Of a stretch of 64,000 nucleotides of DNA, positions 11,205 through 21,699 are shown one piece after another. Both the position numbers and the translations under genes were made by a program. Position 1 is the first letter of the stretch; every line of letters starts with the position of its first letter. Under the pieces are notes generated by a model, which saw only the letters and a program-made list of their open reading frames with translations, ran no database searches and was not told the DNA's origin. Source of the DNA: Cryptomeria japonica (lineage: Eukaryota > Streptophyta > Pinopsida > Cupressales > Cupressaceae). Where the stretch lies: NCBI RefSeq assembly GCF_030272615.1, contig NC_081411.1, positions 824,842,397 to 824,906,396 of the forward strand, in the 5' to 3' direction.

Positions 11205-11272
11205 GGGTCCGCGACCAAACAAGAAAACCCCTTTTTATTTTTTTAAAGTTATAAATGTTTTTTGTTAATTTT

Positions 11273-11309
11273 TAAATATATATATATTTTTTAAAATAGG
11301 TGTATTTAT

Positions 11310-11346
<37 letters not shown>

Positions 11347-11378
11347 GATATACTCCTCTTCTTCTTATATATATATAA

Positions 11379-11416
<38 letters not shown>

Positions 11417-11433
11417 ATATACTTCTCTTCTTT

Positions 11434-11489
<56 letters not shown>

Positions 11490-11602
11490 AAAATATATAT
11501 ATATATATATATATATTGATATACTTCTCTTCTTTTATATATATATATATATATATATACTTCTCTTCTTTTATATATATATATGTATATATATATACAA
11601 TG
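11273..11602. repeat. Complex AT repeat with embedded ttgatatacttctcttctttt units
   Basis: About 330 bp of (TA)n/(TATAAA)n is interrupted by four copies of a pyrimidine-rich unit of the type gatatacttctcttctttta (near 11345, 11414, 11516 and, shortened, 11557). The tyrosine/isoleucine-rich open frames on both strands are by-products of the repeat and are not genes. Confidence 0.9.
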
Positions 11603-13120
11603 CATTTTTTTTTTTTAAACTTAGTTAAAACGATATACATGCAACAACCTTAATACTATGTTTGTATGAACTTATAAATTCTAGGAGGCATCCATTTAAA
11701 ATAAATAGGCTTTAGTATTTTACTTTAGATGAAGAGGATATAGATGGGAGAATGATTTTTTTCAAAACTTCATTCTACTATATTGTTTTTAGAGAAAACA
11801 GAATTAATTAGTTTAATTTTTTTGATATAAAATATGCATGCAAATCTAACTTATGCCTTTCTATTTAATTTCATTTTGAATGCCTAAGAATAATATAATT
11901 TTCCTACTAATCTTTTCATCACAACACATCGTATAAACTTTATTTCTAAGCTTAGGGAATCCTAATTTAGGAATACAATATTCTTTTCTGCAATAATACA
12001 TTTACTGATTTTGAAATTTTTACTGTAAAATAGATATTTTTATTTAAAATCTAACAACAACTACAACTCAACTTTCTGCAATTAAAATGAAAACAATTTC
12101 ATAGCTAAAGCAAAACACAAAATTACATAAAACTGTTTTTTTTCATATTACAATGACTATTGCGTGAAATTCAAAAGAAATTCCTTTCAAACGGAAAATA
12201 GAAATATATCTAGCTTTTTTTTACAACACTAAAGATATTTTGCAAAATTTACAAGATGTTTCTTTATTTAAATACAATAACAAATCTCATGTCTATATTT
12301 CAAATTTACAACTTGCCTCTCATTTCAACAATGAGGGTATATTTCTCCTTTTTAAAACTAATAATTACAACTGCACATAAATTTCTGTAACAATAATTTC
12401 TGCAACCTTCACTTGTCCTATTCTTTACTCCCGACATCCCTGCATATTAAATCACAAATATGACCATGGTCTGCTCACCTCCTAGCCTAGGCTAACTGGT
12501 AGCCACCCTTGAGCTCGGAGAACCAAGCCCTAGACGGGTAACAAACATGCAAACACATATAAGGCAGGAAACACACAGATTTCAAACACACTCCCAACTT
12601 GGCTACACTGCACCACACTTTGGTGATGACCTTTTCAAGGGTGGTAGTGGATCAATACCCTAAGGAGAACTGCAAGTATGGAAAACATGTAGCCACCTCA
12701 TGGCACAACAAATACATCAAGAATTTCAACCCCTTATTCCTTATGCCCCCCAAGGCATTCTAGCCTTATATCCCTCCTTATGACCCCCATTGCAGAAACA
12801 AGCCATGCAGCAAGGGTCACACAAAAATCCCTTGTGATCGCTCTCATAACGAGAGTCTCTCACTCGAGGGTTGTCACTGCTACCACCCACAAGATCCTCC
12901 TCTCTCCCAAGAGTAAGAGGTCTTGAAAAACTCCCAAAAACACATACAAAACAATATACAAAAATACCAAGTGAAATTTCCAAAAAAAAACATACAAGAA
13001 ATCAGATTTCTTACACGAGCATACTTTCAAATACATGCAAAAAGAAGTCATTTTAAGAATAATGAAACCAACCTTAATCTGCCCAAAGGTAGGATAGTAT
13101 TTGAGGAAGAGCTGCACAAT

Positions 13121-13546
13121 TCCACGGATCTTTTTCTTCTACCCTTAGCCAAATTTTGCTTTTCAAATCTATTCTATTCTTTTTCAAAAAAATTCTCTTG
13201 TCTCCAAAAATGGAGAGTGGGTGATTACCCTCAAATTTTCAAATTCTTGCTTAAGAAGCTCATTCTCTCAGTTCTCACAAGTTTCTAAAAACTAAAGTGG
13301 AAAGTAAGATAGAATGGGAAAGAGAACTCTCATTCCACGGATCTTTTTCTTCTACCCTTAGCCAAATTTTGCTTTTCAAATCTATTCTATTCTTTTTCAA
13401 AAAAATTCTCTTGTCTCCAAAAATGGAGAGTGGGTGATTACCCTCAAATTTTCAAATTCTTGCTTAAGAAGCTCATTCTCTCAGTTCTCACAAGTTTCTA
13501 AAAACTAAAGTGGAAAGTAAGATAGAATGGGAAAGAGAACTCTCAT
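13121..13546. repeat. Perfect 213-bp tandem duplication
   Basis: 13121-13333 and 13334-13546 read identically by eye, from tccacggatc to gaactctcat. The duplication lies inside the giant solo LTR. Identity over the full unit means a recent event or an assembly artefact. Confidence 0.9.
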
Positions 13547-15687
13547 TCGAATAGGAAAGTTTACAACTAGGTTCAAACTTCTAATTTCAATTTTCGCACA
13601 ACTCAGAAAAGCCAAATTTTAGAATGTCAAAAAGGTCACTTAGGAGTAGAAACTTGCCTAAAATTACCCCTAACCCTTAGGTATACCTTATGGGCTTTAG
13701 GAAACCCTATTAAACTACCCTTAGGTGTTCATTTAACCCATTTTAAACCCCTCTGAAGTTTATTTTCGGGTCAAACATATGTTGACCTCTCCAAAGATTC
13801 TTTTCCCAAGGTGTTTATGACATCACACTACATTAATTGAAAAAGCTATAGTTGAACACTTTCCCACCAAGAGACAAAAAAAATAAAACATTTAAACTTA
13901 AATCCACACATGTGTCAAGTGACACAAATAAAACACTTTTACAATTTAACACATGAAATCGTCTCATGGATTTTACAAAATAAATTTAAATAACACTTAA
14001 CACACATGCAACATATACTGTTACGAATAAAATACAACACAAAGGGGGTGTTGTCTCTCCAAATAGACAACCCTTGGCTTACGAACATACATAAGTCTAG
14101 GTTTGGTTCTCCATAAATTTCCATGGTCACATGGATAACTTCCTGCACATCTCAATTTACACGTTAGTACTTTTCAAATATCCACATATAATATAATTCA
14201 AAGGAATAACAACACACATCATCACTTGCATACAATTTACATCTGAACAGATTAAATACATCTTTTATCAAGCAATTTCACATAAGCAATTTCATCCTAA
14301 TTCACATAAACTAAACCATATATCATAGTTCTATTATCATAGTAAAGTCCTGCAAAATCAATAACAACATCTATCATCGCAATATCATCTTATCTAACAA
14401 TCATGTAGTGTTCTATCTCAGAAGCATATAAGTAAATCATCAAAATATAGCAATGTTATCCAAATCCTAAAATCATATAAGTTCTAAATTCCAAAATGCA
14501 TCAAAATAAAGTATCCATAATAGTCAATATATAAAATCCACTGAAATGTCAGACTGAGTCGAGGTGAGGCCTCACATAATGTTTTTGTTGGATATTAGAG
14601 TTGTTGGAATGTGTTTTTGTCATTGATGTCAACATATTCCCGTGTTGTAGAGAATTGGTTTGTTGTTCTAGAATGATATATCTTGAGTTGCGGATTTTGG
14701 AGAGTGTTTGGGATGTTCATGTGTGTCCTCTGATCAGATGGTTCATGATTTGGAACTTCACAAGAATATCTTTCAGTTCGTTAGTTGGTGTTCTTGAACT
14801 TTGGTGATGGAATAATGATGAATCTTGTTATCCGAGTTGTTGTGGTGATTGTGGAGTAATTCACATTGCTTGTTGATGTTCTTTGATCGTGTGCTATGAA
14901 TTTTGTTGGTCCGCATTGATTGTGGTGCACATTATTGAATATTTTATTGGTTTGGTGGTATTCTTCATGTTATGCAACATATTAGGTGGTGTAGAGTGTT
15001 GTGGATGATCTTGGCAAATTATTTGATGGTGTAGCATGTTTGAGGATTTTATTTGGGTCCATGCTATGTCCTTGCCAACATTGTATTGGTCTAGTTATGG
15101 ATTTATGTATCGTGTGATGTAATTTTGGAATTAAGTCTTATGTGTTGAGCCTACCTTAAGGTTAAGGTTGATGAATTGTATAAATACATTTAATATTCAT
15201 TTGTGAGATGTATTTGCATCTGCGAATATTGTTTTGATAATTTAGTAGCAATGGAGAAGTGTGAAAGAGTGCGAAAGAGTGTGAAGAAGTGGATGAACAT
15301 AGTTTGAGTATGTGTGTTTAACTGGAACTATAATTAGGCATTTGGAGATGCTATTCTTTCAGTTCATGTAATCGGGATTGTTGTCTGATCTTTGTAAGGT
15401 AGTGAACCTTCCTTAGGGTTGTATCCCTTCTTGTTTTTGATTAGTGAGCTCTAGGGAGTGTGCTTGAATGCATGTGCATTCCCCATTGTAATATTTAAAC
15501 ATACTACTGCAAAGTATTATCTTATTGTGGGTAGGTTCCCACTATGATTTTTCCCTTAACCAAGTTTTCCACGTTAAAAATCCATGTGTTATGTGTGTTG
15601 TTGATGTGGTGTTTATCTTTTCTTTTTTTGTTCCTAATCAGATCTAAAGTGATGGTTAATTTGGTTGAGTTTTGTGAAAACTAATTC

Positions 15688-17218
15688 TGTTAATCTTAGA
15701 GGATCCGATTAATACTGAGAGGGGGGTGAATCGGTATTAATAATAATTTTAAACTTAAAACTGGAACTTATAAAACTTCACCAAATCAATCATAAACCAG
15801 TAATAAACTCTTTACCATTACTAGTAATCACTGATAACCAACTGTTAAACTGATTTAATAAAAATGCTCATTAAGTGTTCATTAACATACATAAACTGAA
15901 AGTAAATCAAATCAACACATCAAAACAATTCACCACATGAACACCATGTTTTTCAAGTGGAAACCCAAATATGGAAAAACCATGGAGGGAATTAGTACCC
16001 ACAAAAATTGTGCACTCTTTCGAAATGCACCCTGTTAGGAGCCTAGCTCAGTTAGGAGCTTACAAAAATGCCCTGATAGGAACAGACCCTGTTAGGAGTC
16101 ACTCGATTAAGGAATTTAGATGATGACCCTTGTTAGGAGATTTGACCTGTTAGGATCAACCTTGCAAGAGGATTTAACACTCAGATGTTGAGCTACCCGG
16201 TTAAGTGATTTATAATGTAAGGCCCATTAGGACCTACTCGGTTAAGGGATTTTGACTGCTGCAACTGTTAGGGAACAATAGTGAATGATCTGGGTATAGC
16301 ACTTAACTTCTTGCTTGATCAGATCCAATTCTGCTCCAAATCTGCTATGCTTTGGTAGATCTCTCACACTCTGGTTTGGCTTCACACTCTTCTCAAAAAC
16401 CACCGACACAACAAACATCAATTGTACTGACCTAAATAACCTTCACAACTTAGTTGGTTATAAAACCCTAAGACTTACAACATAGATCATCACAAATATT
16501 TTACAACTCATTACATATCATCATTGATCATCATATGGATCATTACAATCAATTACAAATCAATTACAATCATTGAATGATCACCACATCTCGGTCTGAT
16601 ACTCTTTCAAACCCTTAGCACATTTCGCTAAGCACTTTGCACATTCCCAAGAAATTGGCTCATTGACTGTGCTAAAACATCATTCAAACACTTCATGCAG
16701 TTTGTGCCACGTCACCTCCAACATTTGAACTTGATGTAGATCACCACCAAACCAAAAATCATTATCGGTTAAGAGAATTCTTTATTGGTCCTTAAACCCT
16801 TCTTAAACCCTAGCAAAAATACAATATAAATTATAAACATGACTTTCGATAACCAAAACATGATGCAGTTCCGATCAGATATATATGAAAATGATACAAA
16901 ATTACATTCCAAACCGCAACACTTCAATTATCACCAATCACCAAATCTAATGAAAACATTTCCTCGTTTACCAGTTAAGATCCTAATTCCCAGTTTCCTG
17001 TTTCTTTACCAATAATGTCTTTCTAGTAGACCAAAAAGACTAAGATGAGCAAATGCAACATAGTAAACATCAATTTCCATCAATGACAATACAAATAACT
17101 GATCAAAGTCATCCAATCATGCAATCTCAATCTCTTCATCACAATATCATCACAAATAGTCCTTTACTGGTTCAATCATCATTCTTCATCCGCATCAGTT
17201 ATGCCAATCATGCCAACA
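15688..17218 (-). repeat. 3' LTR of the minus-strand copia element
   Basis: A 1531-bp direct repeat of 42056-43560. On the minus strand it starts TGTTGGCATGATTGGC and ends AAGATTAACA. Inside are repeated short blocks with the word 'ctgttagga' (about 16030-16270). The PPT lies directly beside it at 17219-17230. Confidence 0.9.
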
Positions 17219-17230
17219 TTCTCCCCCTTT
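17219..17230 (-). promoter_or_regulatory. Copia polypurine tract
   Basis: On the minus strand this reads AAAGGGGGAGAA immediately before the LTR. It is the primer site for plus-strand synthesis in LTR elements, here preceded by the CATTGATG-type sequence usual in plant copia. Confidence 0.85.
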
Positions 17231-17572
17231 GGCATTGATGGAAACACAAACATAAACACCAACATATTCAACTAAAATCATGTTGCTCAGTTCTAGAACA
17301 TCTTTGCTGCACTTCACTCTTCCGTCAGTTCTTCTCTTCTTCACCTGGAACTAAATCTTCATTTTTTCTCGCTAATCATATTTCTTATTCTCCCCCTTTG
17401 ATAGAAATGCCAAAGGTGCATATGCATTTACATTCATCAAATTTGTTGCTGCTATCTTCAACATCTCTGCAAATCTCATCTAAGTTGCTCCCCCTACAGA
17501 GTAGCCATCATTTCATCAATCCATAGTGAAAAGTTCTCAATAAGCATACTGGATTGATGCATCCCCTACATC

Positions 17573-18960
17573 CTAGTTTTTCTTGTGTAGGGGTCTGACC
17601 CCTAATTTACCTCTGAGGTACTCAAAGGTAGCCTTCAGCAATGGTTTTGTGAAAATTTCCGCTAGCTGCTCTTTGCTTGTCACATACTCCATTCTGACTT
17701 GTTTTTCCTGTACTCTCTCTCTTAGAAAGTGATATTTCAATTTTATGTGTTTAGTTCTTGCATGTAATACAAGATTTTTTGAAATATTAGTTGCACTTGT
17801 ATTGTCACAATAAATAGTTACCGGTTCAGACATATCAAGTTTACAACCTTCTAACACATGTCTCATCCAGATTGTCTGCGTGTAATTCATTAATGTTGCA
17901 ACATACTCTGCCTCTTTGTTGACTGTGATACACATGTTTTCTTTTTACTTGTCCAATCTACCTCCAAGAAGAAAACCTCCACCGATAGTTCTTTTCTGGT
18001 CATCAACATTTTTTGCCCAATCTACATGAGTAAACACTTCCAAAGAAAAAACATTTTTATAAGGATACCATAAGCCATAATCTATTGTGCCTTTCAAGTA
18101 CCAAAAAACCCTTTTCACCGCTACCGAGAAGGTGTGAGTCTCCTTGGGATCTTTTTGAAATCTAGTAACCAAACCAACATCATGTGCAATATCAGGCCTA
18201 TTGTGAACAACATAATGCAACTTACCAATCATGGACTTGTATTCTTTTTCATCAACAGAGGGTGAAACATCCTGTTTAGACAATTTACAACCTATCACCA
18301 TCAGAGTACCAACCGGTTTACAATCCTCCATGCCAAGTGTTTTCAACACTTCCTTTACATACTTACTCTGACAGATAAATATTTGACCATGCAATTGCTG
18401 GACCTACAACCCAATGAAAAACTTAATCTCACCAGTAAGAGACATCTCAAATTCTTTCTTCATCTCCTCAGCAAAAGCCATACATAAATCATCATCACCT
18501 CCAAAAATTATATCATCTACAAATACTTCAGCTATCAACACTCTATTTCCATCAGTCTAAGATATATATTATTGTCCTCACTGGTATGCTGTAATCCTAT
18601 CTTGATCAGGTGTGCATGCAATCTTTCAAACCATTCTCTTAGTGCATGCTTCACTCCATACAGTGCCTTATGTAACTTCCAAACCATATCTTTATCCTTA
18701 GACAAAGCAAATCCATCAAGTTGTTCTATGTACACTTCTTCCTCAAGGATGTCATTGAGAAAAGTAGATTTAACATCCATCTGGTAGACCTTAAAGCCTT
18801 TAAATGCAACATAAGCAATTAACATTCTTACTCCTTCCAATCTTGCCACCAGTGCAAAGGTTTCTCCATAACATTCCCCTTCTTCTTGTTCATAGCCTTT
18901 GCATACCAACCTTTATTTATTCCTCACAACCTTGCCTTCTTCATTCAACTTGTTTCTAAA
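17573..18960 (-). pseudogene. pol: Copia reverse transcriptase and RNase H
   Basis: Reading down the minus strand from 18909, copia RT is clear: QMDVKSTFLNDILEEEVYIEQ (typical 'QMDVKTAFLNG.LEEEVYM.QP'), LHKALYGVKHALREWF, and near 18505-18530 FVDDIIFGGDDD (the catalytic VDD, with F before it rather than Y). A frameshift near 18540 leads to 18394-17945 with SMIGKLHYVVHNRPDIAHDVG. A stop at 17946-17948 precedes the RNase H part 17935-17573 (NKEAEYVATLM, VTIYCDNTSA with the catalytic Asp, HARTKHIKLKYHFLRE). It ends with the usual LRGKLG tail and a stop at 17573. RT copies element RNA and RNase H removes it. Not functional as it stands. Confidence 0.9.
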
Positions 18961-19149
18961 GACCCATTTAGTGCTAGTCACATTATTGTCTTCCAGTCTA
19001 GGAACAAGTGTCCATGTCTTTTTCTTTTCTATCTGATCCAATTCCTCATTCATAGAATTAATCCAATCATCATCCTTCAATGCATCTATTATTGTTTTAG
19101 GCTCAATAGTAGAAATCAGACATGAGTTTTCTCTGATTTTCCTTCTTCT

Positions 19150-20080
19150 TTGTACACCAACATTTTTATCTCCAATAATTTGGTCTTCTCAATGATTTAG
19201 TCTGACATATCTTGGTATTACCAGTTCTGGTGTTGTGCCTTCTACTTCATGTTCTTCATCACTTTCTTCATTTATCGGTTGAGCACCTATTTCTGCATCT
19301 TCCCGCTTATCACTCTTTTGTACTTTCAGTTCAATAAACACAAGTTTTTCTACTTTTTTCTTAGGTTCAGATCTGTTGGTCTTATCAAATTTCTTAGAGA
19401 GTTCATCTACCTTCACATTTTCACTCTTAATGATCATTTTTGTTCTTTTGTTATAACATTTGAAAGCCTTACTCTTTGTAGAGTAACCAAGAAAAGTACC
19501 TTCATCACACTTTGCATCAAACTTTCCAGTGAAATAATCACATGTAATGAAATATTTACTCCCAAATTTTTTAAAGTAACTTACATTAGGAGTCTTGCCA
19601 TGCCATAATTCATAAGGTGTTTTGTTGTTACCTCTCTTGACAAGTACCCGGTTCAAAGTGTAAACAACAATGCTAACTGCTTCTCTCCAAAATATTTTCA
19701 GTACTTCACCTTGAATCAACATGGTTCTAGAAGCTTCAACAACTGTTCTATTCATTCTCTCTGCTATCCCATTGTGTTGTGGAGTTCTAGGAGCTGACAT
19801 CTACCTCTTGATTCCCTATTCATCATCAAACTTCACAAACTCATTAGAAGTAAATTCTCCTCCTCGATCAGATCTCAAACATTTCAAATTCTTCCCAGTA
19901 TCTTTCTCAACTAAAGCTTTAAATGCTTTGAATTTACTGAATGCCTTAGACTTTTATCTCATAAAAGTTACCCACATCACCTTGGAGAAATAATTAGTGA
20001 AAATCATGAAATATCTATCACCATAATAGCTCTAAGTCCTCATAGGACCACAAAGATTAGTATGAACCAAATCTAGAATA
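19150..20080 (-). pseudogene. pol: Copia integrase core and C-terminal region
   Basis: Translation shows LDLVHTNLCGPM, where the first catalytic Asp of the DDE triad (normally HTDLCGP) reads Asn. It continues with CLRSDRGGEFTSNEF (second Asp) and SAPRTPQHNGIAERMNRTV (catalytic Glu), then YELWHGKTPNVSYFKKFGS and FLGYSTKSKAFKCYN. The open part is 19800-19189 (203 codons). It continues into an acidic linker (EESDEEHEVEG) and, after a stop, into the region before RT. Stops break the N-terminal part between 19800 and 20080. Integrase inserts the cDNA into the host chromosome. The Asp-to-Asn change and the stops rule out activity. Confidence 0.88.
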
Positions 20081-20084
20081 TTTT

Positions 20085-20439
20085 TTAAAGAGAAAGACTT
20101 CTCTTAAAAGATACATAAGTCATCTTAGCTATCTGACAGTCCTTACTTAACACATTATCCAGTTTAACAAGCTGGGGAAAACCTCTCACAATACTTGATT
20201 TACTAACCTTTATCAAATTGTCAAAATTTACATGACAAAACCTCTTGTGCCATAACCATCTGTCTTCAATCTTTGCCACCAAACAACTATTCACATTAGT
20301 ATTCAGATGAAAAAGATTACCTCTTGTATGCTTTCCAGTAGCAATCCTGCACACTCCACTTTCAAATTCTAGAAGATATCCCTTATCATTTAATTGACCA
20401 ACACTCAAAAGGTTATGTTTTAATCCATCAACCCAAAAG
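20085..20439 (-). pseudogene. pol: Copia GAG-pre-integrase (zinc-binding) domain
   Basis: The frame contains GLKHNLLSVGQLNDKGY, the hallmark of the segment between protease and integrase, and WLWHKRFCHVNFDNLIK, the HHCC zinc-finger start. The upstream end is the Tat insertion point: the Tat target duplication acatc (20440-20444) recurs at 40768-40772, and the protease end lies beyond it. The frame differs from that of the integrase, so a frameshift lies near 20080. Confidence 0.88.
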
Positions 20440-20444
20440 ACATC

Positions 20445-21699
20445 TATAGACACCTAAAAATGTCTCATTGATCATGTACTAATTATTCCTCTAGTTAGTT
20501 AAATAATTCTTTAGTTATTTAATTAAGTTAATTAATCTTATTCTTCTAATGTCATATTTCCTCATCATCTTACTAATTAATCTATTTTATATTTCTATCA
20601 TCATTTAATCATTTTAATCATTTTCTAAATATTAATTAAATATTTGTTATTTAATAAATTATGGTTAATTCCCCAATTTAAATAATCTTTATTATTTAAA
20701 TAAATTAATTCTTAATTTCTATCTTTAATCATCTAATCATTCAACCCTCTTCTAAATATTAATTAAATATTTATTATTTAATTAATTGTGATTTAATCAT
20801 TTAAATAAAATAATCTTTATTATTTAATTAAATTCCATTTCTAAATAATTATTTAATTAACTAATTAATTCTTCCATTTCCAAATCCCCAAATTATAATT
20901 TCATTAAATTTCATATTCTTCTAATTTCTTCCAAATTCAATTACATGTGCATAATTTCAAAAACCAAATTGAAAATCAAAGTTAAGTTCTAAATATATTC
21001 AAATGCTAAATTGAATTAATAAATTCAATTATTTGAATCAATATCTCATGCAAAGATTAAATTGAAAATCTAAGTCTAAATGCAAGCACATGCTAAATTA
21101 ATTAATTCAATCAATTAATTAACTAAATCATTTATCTCTTCAACTTCTATTTCCATCTTTCGATTAGCTTTTTCTAAATTAAGCTGTCTTTGTCATCCTC
21201 TTTATTTCCTCCAATCATTCTTTTTCTTCCCTCAATCAATTTTTTCTCAATCAGTTAACTCAATTAATCTATTCAATCTATTGAGTTCCACTCCTACAAT
21301 CAGCAGTTCAACTATCAATTTTCATTTGAGCTCACCTGAGTTCCACCTCTTGATCATTCTGTTCCACCTTTCAATCAATCTTCTCCAATTTTCTATAAAT
21401 TGAACATTCAATCTCCATTTTCAATAATCATGAACTTCAAATCCTTGTGTCACTTGCAGGTTACCAATGCAATATCTGAGAGCCATCATACCACAGAGAG
21501 GAGAAAAGCAATGGAAGCAATACGCGATCTTGGGATAGGGAGTTTTGATTTAATTTGATTATTTTAATTCCTATTTGCTTGATTGTGTTATTTCATTGTC
21601 TGTTTGTTAAGATTCTTTGATTAGATAAGGATTCGTGATTTCTCTTCTTTCTAATTGATTACTTTCTTATTTTAAGATGAATTCTAACACGCATATACA
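20445..21699 (+). repeat. Tat 5' LTR
   Basis: Starts TATAGACACC (the first dinucleotide has decayed from TG, which is kept in the 3' copy) and ends CATATACA. It is very AT-rich with repeated ttaattaa words in the first 700 bp and a less AT-rich 3' part. The next bases, ttttggtgaacccaacgtgaa, should hold the primer-binding site; I could not assign the tRNA. Confidence 0.95.

Larger units (their letters stand above)
10003..14576 (+). mobile_element. Giant solo LTR (about 4.57 kb), probably Ty3/gypsy
   Basis: The unit starts TGTCATGCCC, ends GGCCTCACA and is flanked by a perfect 5-bp target duplication, taatg, at 9998-10002 and 14577-14581. It interrupts C1 gag. I find no gag, protease, RT or integrase motif inside and no internal LTR pair, so it is best read as a solo LTR left by recombination, or an unusually long non-coding element. 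It contains a (TA)n tract, a GC-rich palindrome array, a complex AT repeat and a 213-bp duplication, listed separately. Its start resembles the solo LTR at 45759 (TGTNATGCCC; gcggaaat about 150-180 bases in), which suggests related families. The gypsy assignment is from the end sequence only. The strand is assigned by the TGTCATGCCC end and is uncertain. Confidence 0.75.

Noticed and set aside
10834-11222. Overlapping GC-rich open frames on both strands (Cys/His/Gly/Thr-rich)
   Set aside because: They are translations of the CACTGTGTG palindrome array in different frames. The His/Thr/Cys periodicity follows the repeat period and has no independent coding signal.
11306-11653. Tyr/Ile-rich open frames
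   Set aside because: They are translations of a (TA)n-type repeat.
14602-15687. A separate 5' LTR of an outer copia starting at 14602
   Set aside because: Starting at 14586 gives a 5-bp target duplication and puts C1 gag back in phase at 43617, which a 14602 start does not.
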